Positions 24,128 through 32,023 are shown, counted from the stretch's first letter. The stretch is DNA of 35,748 nucleotides from DATKMK01 sp035541895 (GCA_035541895.1 DATKMK010000095.1:1-35748), one strand, 5' to 3'. Translations and numbers: made by a program. The notes: generated by a model not told the origin, from the letters alone.

Positions 24128-24157
24128 TTGACATTTTCGCGACGCTCGGCATAGCAT
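24128..24157 (+). promoter_or_regulatory. Sigma-70-type promoter of the OmpA-like gene
   Basis: A perfect TTGACA (24128-24133) is followed after 18 bases by TAGCAT (24152-24157). The gene start is 69 bases downstream. It immediately follows the recN terminator, so the OmpA-like gene is an independent unit. Confidence 0.7.
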
Positions 24158-24225
24158 CCGCGCCGGTTTTCTGTGGCTTTCAGCACTGGGCGGGGCTGGA
24201 AATCCGGCACCCGAAGGAGGAGGCG

Positions 24226-25497
24226 ATGAAGGGTGTAGCGTGCGGATTGATCCTGGTGATGGCCGTGGTGGCTGCGGAACTCGGCGCTGCGCGTGCGGAC
24301 GAGTCGAGCAATGTCACCGACGCCGACCGTGTCTATCGCAACTTCTCTCGCGAGGCGGCGACGGTCGGGGCTGGGCAAGCGCGGATCGAACTCCGCGGCA
24401 TGACGATGGAGGACGACAACAACACTCGGCTCAACTTCAACGGGTTCCCGGTCAGCAACGTCACCAGGGAAGAGGGCGGCATCATCGATCTCCTCAGCGC
24501 CGTCGGCCTCGGAAACACCGGCGAGGTCGGTGCGGACGTGCCGGTCTTCACTCAAAGCACCCGGTACCAGCTCCCCAACGGCGGCACCAAAACCACCTCG
24601 GATACCGACGTCGGCGACGTGCAACTCTACGGCAAGTTCAAACGCGCGGTCGCGCAACACTGCTCGGTAGCGGGGGGCGTCGAGCTGTCGTTGCCGACCG
24701 GCATCGAACACAAGGGTTTCGGTACCGGTGAGATGGGAGTCAACCCGTTCCTGTCGACACGCTATCAATATGGACGGATCGGCGCGGGCCTACACGCCGG
24801 CTACGAGATGTATACCGGCGACGTCGACGACGTGTTTAACTACAGCGTCGAGACCTACTTTCGCGGCTCATCGAGCTACAACATCCACTTCGAACTCTCG
24901 GGCCGGCTGTTCAACGCGAACGCTAAGCGCTACCACGACCTCGTTGCTATGCCCGGAATCGACTTCAACCTGTCTCCCAATCTGACAATCCGCCCGACCG
25001 GCATGACCGGGATCACCGGCCGCGCGATCGACTGGGGCGTTGGCGCTGCCGTCGCGTACACCTTCTCGCTGCCGACCTTTGCAACGGCCCAGGCAGCGCC
25101 GCCGCCTCCGCCTCCAGCTCCGGTGGCCGCGCCCGCACCGGCCCCGCCGGTGAAGAAGAAGATCGTGCTGCGCGGGGTCAACTTCGACTTCGACAAGTCG
25201 AACATCCGCAGCGACGCGGCCCCGGTTCTCGATGAAGCGGTCAGCACCCTCAAGGAAGCGAGCACCATCAACATCGCTGTCGAAGGTCACACCGACGGCA
25301 TGGGGAGCGACGAGTACAACCAGAAGCTGTCACTGCGTCGCGCCAACGCGGTGCGCGAGTACCTCGGCGGTCACGGCGTCAGCGATTCGCGGATGAGCGT
25401 CGAAGGCTTCGGCAAGTCGAAGCCGGTGGCGAGCAACGAGACCGACGAGGGGCGCGCGCAAAACCGCCGCGTCGAACTGCGCGTCGTCGGCGAGTGA
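24226..25497 (+). CDS. Outer-membrane beta-barrel protein with C-terminal OmpA domain
   Basis: A 423-residue protein. The signal peptide is MKGVACGLILVMAVVAAELG ending at ...ARA. A beta-strand-rich barrel of about 260 residues follows (alternating strands such as VQLYGKFKRAV, RYQYGRIGAGLHAGYEMYTG). A Pro/Ala linker (APPPPPPAPVAAPAPAPP, about 294-311) leads to an OmpA peptidoglycan-binding domain (GVNFDFDKSNIRSDAAP; EGHTDGMGSDEYN; LSLRRANAVREYL; NRRVELRVVGE). It links the outer membrane to the cell wall and may be a porin. GAAGGAGGAGGCG precedes the ATG at 24226. It has its own promoter and ends in a large hairpin shared with truA. Confidence 0.92.
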   Translation: MKGVACGLILVMAVVAAELGAARADESSNVTDADRVYRNFSREAATVGAGQARIELRGMTMEDDNNTRLNFNGFPVSNVTREEGGIIDLLSAVGLGNTGEVGADVPVFTQSTRYQLPNGGTKTTSDTDVGDVQLYGKFKRAVAQHCSVAGGVELSLPTGIEHKGFGTGEMGVNPFLSTRYQYGRIGAGLHAGYEMYTGDVDDVFNYSVETYFRGSSSYNIHFELSGRLFNANAKRYHDLVAMPGIDFNLSPNLTIRPTGMTGITGRAIDWGVGAAVAYTFSLPTFATAQAAPPPPPPAPVAAPAPAPPVKKKIVLRGVNFDFDKSNIRSDAAPVLDEAVSTLKEASTINIAVEGHTDGMGSDEYNQKLSLRRANAVREYLGGHGVSDSRMSVEGFGKSKPVASNETDEGRAQNRRVELRVVGE

Positions 25498-25501
25498 GTA
25501 T

Positions 25502-25544
25502 GCGCGAGGACTGACGAGCGCGCTGACCTCGTCAATCCTCGCGC
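25502..25544. terminator. Bidirectional terminator hairpin between the OmpA-like gene and truA
   Basis: A 17-base stem (25502-25518 with 25528-25544) with one G-T/A-C exception and a 9-base loop. It sits between two convergent genes, and its right arm contains the truA stop codon. T runs are poor, so it may act with Rho or as a processing/stability hairpin. Confidence 0.6.
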
Positions 25545-26281
25545 CCGAAGTCGTAGTCCACCCGCAATAGACACAATCCGTGCGCCGGAGCCGTCGGGCC
25601 GGCATGTCGCCGATCGCGCAGCGCCAAGAGCACGCGAACCTGCTCGACTGAGCGTTCGCCGGTGCCGGCCTCGATGAGGGTGCCGATGATGTTGCGCACC
25701 ATGTGACGGAGAAACGCGGTCGCCTCGATCGTATACACGAGTTGCTCTGCCGACGCTTCAAACTCGCTGCGGAAGACGCGCCGCACCGGATTGACCGCGT
25801 CGCAGTCGGCCGCCTGGAACGAACTGAAGTCGTGCTCCCCGACCAGGAGCGCCGCAGCCGTCTGCATGCGATCGAGATCGATGGGTGCCCACACGTGCCA
25901 CGCGTAGCGATGCCAGAACGGCGAGCGCCAGCGCGGCCGCCACAACCGGTAACAGTAGGTGCGACGGCGCGCATGTCGCCGGGGATCGAAATCGTCGGCG
26001 ACCGCCGCAACCTCCGTCACCGCGATCGCGGCGGGCGTCAGCGCGTTGAGGGCTCGCTGCAGATCCTCCAAAGCGATGAGCTTTGGACAGTGGAACGACG
26101 CCACCTGGCCGAGCGCGTGAACTCCCGCGTCGGTTCGCCCGGCGGCGGTGACGCGCGTCCGTACGCCGAACAACTTCGCGAGCGCGTCTTCCAGCGCCCC
26201 TTGAATCGTCGGGCCCTGCGGTTGCACCTGCCAGCCGAGAAACTCGGTCCCGTCATACTGCAGTGTGATCTTGCAGTGCAT
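25532..26281 (-). CDS. truA: tRNA pseudouridine(38-40) synthase TruA
   Basis: A 249-residue pseudouridine synthase that isomerises U38-U40 of tRNA anticodon arms. The N-terminal strand KITLQYDGTEFLGWQVQPQG is diagnostic, and AGRTDAGVHALGQVASF carries the catalytic Asp (about residue 51). FLRHMVRNIIGTLIEAGTG is the conserved C-terminal motif. It is the last gene of the psd-pssA-leuA-leuB-asd-like-truA operon, 30 bp after the asd-like gene, and ends inside the shared terminator hairpin. Confidence 0.95.
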   Translation of the reverse strand: MHCKITLQYDGTEFLGWQVQPQGPTIQGALEDALAKLFGVRTRVTAAGRTDAGVHALGQVASFHCPKLIALEDLQRALNALTPAAIAVTEVAAVADDFDPRRHARRRTYCYRLWRPRWRSPFWHRYAWHVWAPIDLDRMQTAAALLVGEHDFSSFQAADCDAVNPVRRVFRSEFEASAEQLVYTIEATAFLRHMVRNIIGTLIEAGTGERSVEQVRVLLALRDRRHAGPTAPAHGLCLLRVDYDFGRED

Positions 26282-26311
26282 CCGAGTCGCGCGGGCTCGA
26301 GTCGACTGTGG

Positions 26312-27325
26312 TCAGAAATGGTCGCGGATCAGCATCTCCGCGATGACGACCGCGGTGAGCGCCGCGCATCGAACATTGTCGCCGCTGAGCCACAGGTTGA
26401 TGGCGTGCTCGGCAGACTCGTCGTCGCGGATGCGCCCGACGATGGTCGCGTCGCGGCCAACCGCGGTTAGCGGCGACGGATACAGCCCGGCGCTCACGTC
26501 GTCCTCGACCAACATTCCCGGCGCCCGACCGAGCACGGTCCGCGCATCGGCCGCGCTCAGCGGCTCCGCGGTCTGCACGTTCACCGACTGACTCGATCCG
26601 TAGAACAGCGGAACTCGCACACAGGTAGCGGTGATCGCGAGATCCGGATCGTTGAGCACGCGGCGGGTCTGATTGATGAGTTGCTGTTCGGCGCGGGTGT
26701 AGCCGCCGGCGAGAAATTCACCGACTTGCGGCAGTACGCTGAAGGCTATTCGCTGCGGGAAAGTTTGGACTTCGACATCGCCGCCGCTCAGCAGCGCCAC
26801 CGCTTGCTGGCTCAGTTCTTCGACACCGGCACGCCCGGCTTCGGAGACCGGTTCATACGTGGACACCACGACGCGCTTGAGCCCAGCCGCCGCGCGTAGC
26901 GATTCCAACACTCCGGCTAATTGCAGTGCGATCGGACTGGGAACTGCAACGATGCCTCGTTCGGCGTAGCCTGCCAATGTCGCCGCGTTCACCGCAGGCA
27001 TCACCAGCGGAACATCCGGGTCGCCCGCATGGAGCTGACTCAGGTCGATCGCGGTTGCGCCGGCGCTGGTTGCCCGGCTGATCCATTCGGCAACGACGCG
27101 TTCGGTCGCGGCAAAAAATACGAGGTCCGTCCCGTCGAAGTTGGCGCGATCAAGTAGCTCGACTTCGACCGCGCGGTCGCCGGTGGTGCCCCCCGCGCTG
27201 CGATCGGAGGCGTAGCATTGGAGTGCCGCAAGCGGGAACTGTCGCTCGTGCAGCGCGTTGACGATCTCGGCCCCAACCAACCCGGTTGCGCCTACGATCG
27301 CCGCCGTGTACCGGCGTTCAGTCAC
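26312..27325 (-). CDS. Aspartate-semialdehyde dehydrogenase paralogue lacking catalytic Cys and His (Usg-like)
   Basis: A 337-residue protein with the full ASADH layout: N-terminal NADP-binding AAIVGATGLVGAEIVNAL, FFAATERVVAEWI, the middle domain VVVSTYEPVSEAGRAGVEEL and the C-terminal ALTAVVIAEML. The catalytic loop, normally N-x-N-C-S/T, reads AVPSPIALQL, with no Cys anywhere in it. The catalytic His motif (R-V-P-x-x-x-G-H-S) reads RVPLFYGSSQS, His replaced by Ser. This is the pattern of the Usg-1/asd2 paralogues that follow leuB/asd in Pseudomonas and precede truA. It is therefore unlikely to make aspartate semialdehyde. The start is GTG. It lies 22 bp after leuB. Confidence 0.85.
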   Translation of the reverse strand: MTERRYTAAIVGATGLVGAEIVNALHERQFPLAALQCYASDRSAGGTTGDRAVEVELLDRANFDGTDLVFFAATERVVAEWISRATSAGATAIDLSQLHAGDPDVPLVMPAVNAATLAGYAERGIVAVPSPIALQLAGVLESLRAAAGLKRVVVSTYEPVSEAGRAGVEELSQQAVALLSGGDVEVQTFPQRIAFSVLPQVGEFLAGGYTRAEQQLINQTRRVLNDPDLAITATCVRVPLFYGSSQSVNVQTAEPLSAADARTVLGRAPGMLVEDDVSAGLYPSPLTAVGRDATIVGRIRDDESAEHAINLWLSGDNVRCAALTAVVIAEMLIRDHF

Positions 27326-27347
27326 TCGCCAGGCTCCGTTGCTTCGA

Positions 27348-28448
27348 TCATCCGCCGCGCGTGAGTTCCGCCCGAACCGCCGCGGCCATTTCCCCCGTCG
27401 TCACCGCGCGACCACCGGGCGCGGCAATGTCCGGGGTGCGATATCCGGCGCGCAGCACCGCCGCCACCGCCGACTCGATCGCGCCGGCGGCACTCGGCTG
27501 CGCCAGCGAGTACCGCAACATCATCGCCACCGACAGAATCGTCGCGAGCGGATTGGCCTTGCCCTCTCCCGCGATGTCGGGTGCACTCCCGTGAATCGGC
27601 TCGTACAATCCGCGCGGTTGACCAAACGCGTTGCGTGTCTCGCCGAGCGAGGCGGATGGCAGCAACCCTAAGGATCCGGCCAACATCGATGCTTCATCGG
27701 TCAGGATGTCGCCGAACAGGTTCTCGGTTGCGATCACGTCGAAGTCGCGCGGGCGGCGCAGCAGATGCATCGCCATCGCGTCGACCAAAACGTCTTCGTA
27801 CGACACGTCGGAATACGCCTTGGCGACTTCATGCGCGACCTCGCGCCACAGTCGCGACGACGACATCACGTTGGCCTTATCGACTGAGGTCACCTTCTTG
27901 CGTCGCGAGCGCGCGAGCGCGAACGCGCGGTGCATCAAGCGAGCGATTTCCCCTTCGGTGTAGATGAGGGTGTCGACCGCTTCGCGCCCGTTCGGGGTCT
28001 GCCGTCGTTCACTCGGTTTTCCAAAGTAGATACCGCCGGTCAATTCACGCACGATCACCAGATCGACGCCGCGTAGAATCTCGGCCTTCAGCGGAGCGGC
28101 GTCCAACAGTTCGGGAAACACTGTCACCGGACGCAGATTCGCGAACACGCCGAGTTCTTTGCGCAGGCCGAGCAGTCCCTGCTCCGGCCGCACGGTCGCG
28201 TTGGGATTGTCCCACTTCGGTCCGCCGACGGCGCCGAGCAACACGGCGTCGCTGGATACCGCCAGTTGCCGAGTCGCATCGGGCAGTGCGGTCCCATGCG
28301 CGTCGATAGCGCAGCCGCCGAACACGGCGTCGGCGCATTGCACCGAAAATCCAAACCGGTCGGCGCAGTCGAGCAAGACCGCGACGGCTTCCCTGGTGAC
28401 TTCCGGGCCGATGCCGTCACCAGGCAATACACAGACCTTGATCGCCAC
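27348..28448 (-). CDS. leuB: 3-Isopropylmalate dehydrogenase
   Basis: A 366-residue NAD-dependent decarboxylating dehydrogenase, third step of leucine synthesis. VCVLPGDGIGPEVTREAV at the N-terminus and LLGAVGGPKWDN are conserved. LRPVTVFPEL and VIVRELTGGIYFG form the substrate site. Metal and NAD motifs are NLFGDILTDEASMLAGSLG and HGSAPDIAGEGKANPLATIL. GAGGAATTGTGGCG precedes the ATG. It follows leuA by 73 bp and is part of the same transcription unit. Confidence 0.96.
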   Translation of the reverse strand: MAIKVCVLPGDGIGPEVTREAVAVLLDCADRFGFSVQCADAVFGGCAIDAHGTALPDATRQLAVSSDAVLLGAVGGPKWDNPNATVRPEQGLLGLRKELGVFANLRPVTVFPELLDAAPLKAEILRGVDLVIVRELTGGIYFGKPSERRQTPNGREAVDTLIYTEGEIARLMHRAFALARSRRKKVTSVDKANVMSSSRLWREVAHEVAKAYSDVSYEDVLVDAMAMHLLRRPRDFDVIATENLFGDILTDEASMLAGSLGLLPSASLGETRNAFGQPRGLYEPIHGSAPDIAGEGKANPLATILSVAMMLRYSLAQPSAAGAIESAVAAVLRAGYRTPDIAAPGGRAVTTGEMAAAVRAELTRGG

Positions 28449-28521
28449 AATTCCTCCTCAACTGATCTGGACGACACGATCGGCCGCCGCCGACCAGAGC
28501 GACACTGGTCGCGAGCGGCGT

Positions 28522-30069
28522 CTAGGGTCCACCGCTTCGAACCTGCTGATAGTGCCGGCGACGGTATTCCAGCTTATTGAGCGCGTTGACATAGGCCAGT
28601 GCGCTCGCCTGCACGATGTCGCTGTGCGCGCCCTGCCCGCTCGCATTCACCCCATCGAGATGGACTAAACACGACACTTCGCCGAGGGCATCGGTACCGC
28701 CGGTGATCGCCTTGACCGCGTAGCGGTCGAGTTCCGGATGGATCCCGGTGATCTGTGCGATCACCTTGTAGCACGCGTCGACGACCCCGTCGCCGTCGCC
28801 CTCGCCTTCACGCTGCTGCCCGTCGACCCGCAAGCGCACGTGCGCGTGCGGCAGCGCGCCGCTGCGCGTGCTGACATCGAGTTCGAGCAACTCGAATCGG
28901 TCGGGCACGCGAACGGTTTCTTCGGTGACGATCGCAATCAAATCGTCGTCGTAGACGTTCTTCTTCAAGTCGGCGAGCGCTTTGAAGCGATCGAAGGCCT
29001 TGTTCATGTCCACGTCGTACAGCTCGGCGCCGAGTTGTTTGAGCCGTTCCGCGAATGCGTGCCGCCCGGAGTGCTTGCCGAGTACCAGCTTGTTGCTGGT
29101 CAGCCCGACCGATTCCGGCTTCATGATCTCATAGGTCTGTTTGTCTTTCAGCACGCCGTCCTGGTGAATGCCCGCCTCATGGGCAAACGCGTTGTCGCCG
29201 ACGATCGGCTTGTTAGCGGGAACGGTGAGGCCGGTGACCTGCGAAAGCAAGCGGCTGGCTGGATAGATCTGCTCGCTGACGATGTTGGTACACACGTTGT
29301 GAAAGAAATCCTTGCGGGTCGCGATCGCCATCACCACTTCCTCGAGCGAGGTGTTGCCCGCGCGTTCGCCGATGCCGTTGATGGTGCACTCGATCTGCCG
29401 TGCGCCGTTGCGCACCGCGGCCAAGGAATTGGCGACCGCCATCCCGAGGTCGTTGTGGCAGTGCGCACTCCAGCGCACGCGATCGCCGCCCGGCGTATTG
29501 GCGATGAGGTACTTGAACAACGCACCGAATTCTTCCGGAATCGCGTACCCGGTCGTGTCCGGGACGTTGATGGTCACGGCGCCGCATCGAATCACTTCGG
29601 CGAAGATCTGAATCAAGTAGTCGCGATCGGACCGCGACGCATCTTCGGCCGAGAACTCGATGTAGTCGACCGACTTCTTCGCCAGCTCGACCGCCCAGCA
29701 TGCCGCATCGATGACTTCCTGTCGGCTCATCATCAACTTGCGCTGGAGATGGAGATCGGAGGTGGCGATGAAAATGTGGATGCCGGGACGCTTGGCCTTC
29801 TCCACACTCGTGATCGCCTGGCGGATGTCGGCTTCCTTGGTGCGCGCGAGACTGAGCACGATCGGCTTGCCAACCGCTTCCGCGACCCGGGCAACGGAAT
29901 CAAAGTCGCCCGGCGACGACACTGCGAACCCGGCTTCGATCACATCGACCCCGAGCTTCTCCAACTGGCGGGCGATGACGACCTTCTCCTCGACGTTCAT
30001 CGTGGCTCCGGGCGACTGTTCGCCGTCACGGAGCGTGGTATCGAAAATCTGCACTACTGCTGGTTCCAT
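28522..30069 (-). CDS. leuA: 2-Isopropylmalate synthase
   Basis: A 515-residue enzyme that condenses acetyl-CoA with 2-ketoisovalerate, the committed step of leucine synthesis. The N-terminal TIM barrel begins with IFDTTLRDGEQSPGATM (metal-binding Asp, catalytic Glu) and has SAHCHNDLGMAVANSL with the metal His pair. GERAGNTSLEEVVMAI and HEAGIHQDGVLKD follow. The C-terminal LeuA regulatory/dimer domain (about 375-505) includes ALPHAHVRLRVDGQ and GTDALGEVSCLVHLDG, so Leu feedback inhibition is likely. AGGGAGTGCGCC precedes the ATG. The 389 bp upstream hold an attenuator and a small ORF. Confidence 0.96.
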   Translation of the reverse strand: MEPAVVQIFDTTLRDGEQSPGATMNVEEKVVIARQLEKLGVDVIEAGFAVSSPGDFDSVARVAEAVGKPIVLSLARTKEADIRQAITSVEKAKRPGIHIFIATSDLHLQRKLMMSRQEVIDAACWAVELAKKSVDYIEFSAEDASRSDRDYLIQIFAEVIRCGAVTINVPDTTGYAIPEEFGALFKYLIANTPGGDRVRWSAHCHNDLGMAVANSLAAVRNGARQIECTINGIGERAGNTSLEEVVMAIATRKDFFHNVCTNIVSEQIYPASRLLSQVTGLTVPANKPIVGDNAFAHEAGIHQDGVLKDKQTYEIMKPESVGLTSNKLVLGKHSGRHAFAERLKQLGAELYDVDMNKAFDRFKALADLKKNVYDDDLIAIVTEETVRVPDRFELLELDVSTRSGALPHAHVRLRVDGQQREGEGDGDGVVDACYKVIAQITGIHPELDRYAVKAITGGTDALGEVSCLVHLDGVNASGQGAHSDIVQASALAYVNALNKLEYRRRHYQQVRSGGP

Positions 30070-30224
30070 GGCGCACTCCCTATAGCATCGGCATCGGCCG
30101 GTGGCGAAATGGCCGTTTCATTGATCTCCGAACGCTTGAATGCTGCGGTCCGCGCGATGCCCAGCAGCCGAACCGCTCGCCCGAACGACCTCGGTGTCAA
30201 GCTGCCGGCGTGTGCCTCTTCCAT
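30054..30224 (-). CDS. Small ORF between attenuator and leuA (56 aa, unproven)
   Basis: A 56-codon frame starting with ATG at 30224 after a textbook GAAGGAGAGTGCGTC ribosome site, ending with TAG at 30054, 16 bases inside leuA. The overlap would couple leuA translation to it. The product (MEEAHAGSLTPRSFGRAVR ... APWNQQ) has no recognised domain and is not Leu-rich. Its start region resembles the leuA start (both GAG-TGCG-CATGGAA-x3-GCA), so it may be a partial duplication. A hairpin CGCACC-GAGAAT-GGTGCG (30241-30258) lies just before its ribosome site. Confidence 0.4.
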   Translation of the reverse strand: MEEAHAGSLTPRSFGRAVRLLGIARTAAFKRSEINETAISPPADADAIGSAPWNQQ

Positions 30225-30276
30225 GACGCACTCTCCTTCTCGCACCATTCTCGGTGCGGCTCGGCGACCAAAAGGA

Positions 30277-30306
30277 AAGGCCACGGGGTGCGCCGCCCGT
30301 GGCCTT
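30277..30306 (-). terminator. Terminator hairpin B upstream of leuA
   Basis: A perfect 11-bp stem (30277-30287 with 30296-30306) with an 8-base loop. On the minus strand it is followed by TCCTTTTGG, a U-rich tail. Its arms (GGCCACGGG ... CCCGTGGCC) are nearly the same as those of hairpin A, so it is either a duplicate attenuator or a competitor for pairing. Confidence 0.75.
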
Positions 30307-30321
30307 CTTCCAGAAACAGAA

Positions 30322-30351
30322 ACGCCACGGACGGTCACCCGCCCGTGGCGT
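30322..30351 (-). terminator. Attenuator terminator hairpin A upstream of leuA
   Basis: A perfect 9-bp stem ACGCCACGG/CCGTGGCGT (30322-30330 with 30343-30351) around a 12-base loop, followed on the minus strand by TTCTGTTTCTGG. It begins 21 bases after the stop of the Leu-rich leader peptide, the usual place for an attenuator terminator. Confidence 0.75.
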
Positions 30352-30402
30352 CTTTGGGTCGCAGGTTGTCGCCTACGCTCCGCCAGACGCACCGGGCGGG
30401 TG
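30336..30402 (-). promoter_or_regulatory. Predicted antiterminator pairing of the leu attenuator
   Basis: In the transcript, CACCCGCCCG in the leader peptide coding sequence (30402-30393, just after the Leu codons) is perfectly complementary over 10 bases to CGGGCGGGTG in the left arm and loop of hairpin A (30345-30336). Forming this pairing would break hairpin A and allow transcription into leuA. This fits ribosome stalling at Leu codons when leucyl-tRNA is scarce. It is inferred from complementarity only. Confidence 0.6.
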
Positions 30403-30462
30403 CCGCAGCAGCAGCCCTAGAAGCAACGAACCGAGTACGTCGTGAGCGATTGGCGAATTCAT
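30373..30462 (-). CDS. Leu-rich leader peptide of the leucine attenuator
   Basis: A 29-codon frame, MNSPIAHDVLGSLLLGLLL..., with seven Leu codons within ten residues (CTC, TTG, CTT, CTA, then three CTG), including rare CTA. It ends 21 bases before hairpin A. Its ATG overlaps the pssA stop (ATGA at 30462-30459), so it would be translated by ribosomes finishing pssA; no separate ribosome site is seen. It is the analogue of LeuL: slow decoding of the Leu run would change RNA folding downstream. Confidence 0.7.
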   Translation of the reverse strand: MNSPIAHDVLGSLLLGLLLRHPPGASGGA

Positions 30463-31307
30463 TTCGCTATTTCTGTAGAGGAGTCGCTCGGCGGTGTCAA
30501 GCCGGCATTCTCCACGACCTTGAGTTGGCGCCGCCCGCGTCCGTGCAACAACCATTTTCCGCGCACGAACACCGCGCGCGCCGGACCCGCGGCCGCGAAC
30601 AGCGTCGACGCCGCGAACACCATGAGCTGCGGCTCCGCGATCAGCAGCTTGAGCAAGAAGATACCCGCCACCAGCAACCAGAACGGTTGGCGCCGGTGCA
30701 GGTTCACTTCCTTGAAGCTGAAATACTTCACGTTGCTCACCATCAATGCCGCAAGCGCATAGATGACGAGCAGAACGAGCAGATGCTTGTGGGTCGCGCC
30801 AGTGCCGCCGAACTTGTAGTAAACCAGGACAGTCGACGCGACCACGTCGGCCGCCGCCGGAATCGGCAAACCGATGAAATGTCGTTTCTCGACGTTGTCG
30901 TACTGGACGTTGAAACGAGCGAGCCGCAACGCGCCGCAGGTTACGTACAACGATGCGGCCAACCATCCCCACGACTCCCACGGTTCGAGCGCCCAGCGGT
31001 AGGCCAAGATCCCGGGAGCGACACCGAACGCGACCAAGTCAGACAGCGAGTCGTACTCGATTCCGAAGCGGCTGGTTGAACGCGTCAAGCGCGCAACTCG
31101 TCCGTCGAGGATGTCGAAGATCTGCGCTAACAGAATGCACAGCGCCGCGATCTGAAACTCGCCGTGCAGACTGGCGATCACCGAGTAGAATCCGGCAAAC
31201 AGGCCGCCGGTCGTAAACAAGTTGGGCAGGATGTAGACGCCCTTGCGCAGTGGGGTCGGGACACCACGCCCACCCCGGATGACCCGGACGCGTTCCTTCA
31301 CCGCCAT
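30459..31307 (-). CDS. pssA: CDP-diacylglycerol-serine O-phosphatidyltransferase
   Basis: A 282-residue membrane protein that makes phosphatidylserine. The CDP-alcohol phosphotransferase motif D-G-x2-A-R-x8-G-x3-D-x3-D is complete in DILDGRVARLTRSTSRFGIE (about residues 64-83) continuing YDSLSDLV. There are about seven hydrophobic segments. Its start overlaps the psd stop by 10 bases, so the two are translationally coupled. Its stop overlaps the start of the leucine leader peptide. A basic N-terminus (MAVKERVRVIRGGRG) is on the cytoplasmic side. Confidence 0.95.
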   Translation of the reverse strand: MAVKERVRVIRGGRGVPTPLRKGVYILPNLFTTGGLFAGFYSVIASLHGEFQIAALCILLAQIFDILDGRVARLTRSTSRFGIEYDSLSDLVAFGVAPGILAYRWALEPWESWGWLAASLYVTCGALRLARFNVQYDNVEKRHFIGLPIPAAADVVASTVLVYYKFGGTGATHKHLLVLLVIYALAALMVSNVKYFSFKEVNLHRRQPFWLLVAGIFLLKLLIAEPQLMVFAASTLFAAAGPARAVFVRGKWLLHGRGRRQLKVVENAGLTPPSDSSTEIAK

Positions 31308-32023
31308 GCGCCGATCACCGTTTCGCCCGCCGCCGTTCGATCGCCCACGTGAACCCGGACTTCGACCTCGGGCGGGAGGTAGATGTCCAACCGCGATCCG
31401 AACTTGATGATGCCGCAGCGCTCACCGCGTCGCACGCTCATTCCGGGTTGAAGATAGCAAACAATCCGGCGCGCGAGAAAGCCCGCAATTTGCACGAAGC
31501 AGACCCGGCGCCCGTGCGGGTCTTCAACCACGATGGCGTTCTGTTCGTTGTCGAGCGAGGCCTTCTCGGCAAAGGCGCGAAGATACTTGCCGTGATTGTA
31601 GTGCGTGCCGATCACCGTTCCGCTGAGCGGATTGCGGTTCACGTGGACATTGAGCGGCGACATAAAGATGCTGATCTTGATGGTGTCGGCCTTGAGAAAC
31701 CGATCCTCGTGCGTCGGCGAGACGACGATCACCTTCCCATCAGCCGGCGCCACGATCAATCGCTCATCAGCCGGAGGGAGGCGCTCCGGATCGCGAAAGA
31801 AATTCACCACCAATCCCAACAGCAGCGCGCCGAGCAGCCCGCCAATCGTTCCGCCAAGCCACCACAGGCCCAACGCAATCGCGAGCGCCAAGGCGATGAG
31901 TCCATAGCCTTCGCGCGCGATCGGAATGGCCGAGGTACGAGGAGAGGCGTCGCGTGTGGTCTGGATGGTCACGGCGGGAGATGTATAGCGGAACGGCCGT
32001 GGAGACCCAACTGCCGCCTGCAT
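31298..32023 (-). CDS. psd: Phosphatidylserine decarboxylase proenzyme (short, archaeal/Bacillus-like type)
   Basis: A 241-residue pyruvoyl enzyme converting phosphatidylserine to phosphatidylethanolamine. VVNFFRDPERLPP, VAPADGKVIVVSP and FMSPLNVHVNRNPLSGTV are family motifs. The self-cleavage site is GS in IIKFGSRLDIYLPPEVEV, which creates the pyruvoyl group on the Ser. Two hydrophobic stretches (about 40-75) anchor it. The ATG at 32023 has GAGGGGGTGACGAGC before it; upstream starts are possible and would add variable residues. It is the first gene of the operon. Confidence 0.93.
   Translation of the reverse strand: MQAAVGSPRPFRYTSPAVTIQTTRDASPRTSAIPIAREGYGLIALALAIALGLWWLGGTIGGLLGALLLGLVVNFFRDPERLPPADERLIVAPADGKVIVVSPTHEDRFLKADTIKISIFMSPLNVHVNRNPLSGTVIGTHYNHGKYLRAFAEKASLDNEQNAIVVEDPHGRRVCFVQIAGFLARRIVCYLQPGMSVRRGERCGIIKFGSRLDIYLPPEVEVRVHVGDRTAAGETVIGAWR

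Noticed and set aside
28738..30420. Long open frame on the plus strand opposite leuA
   Set aside because: It is a codon-bias shadow of leuA in a high-GC genome, with no recognisable domains. The same holds for long frames opposite desaturase, radical SAM, PLP enzyme and psd.
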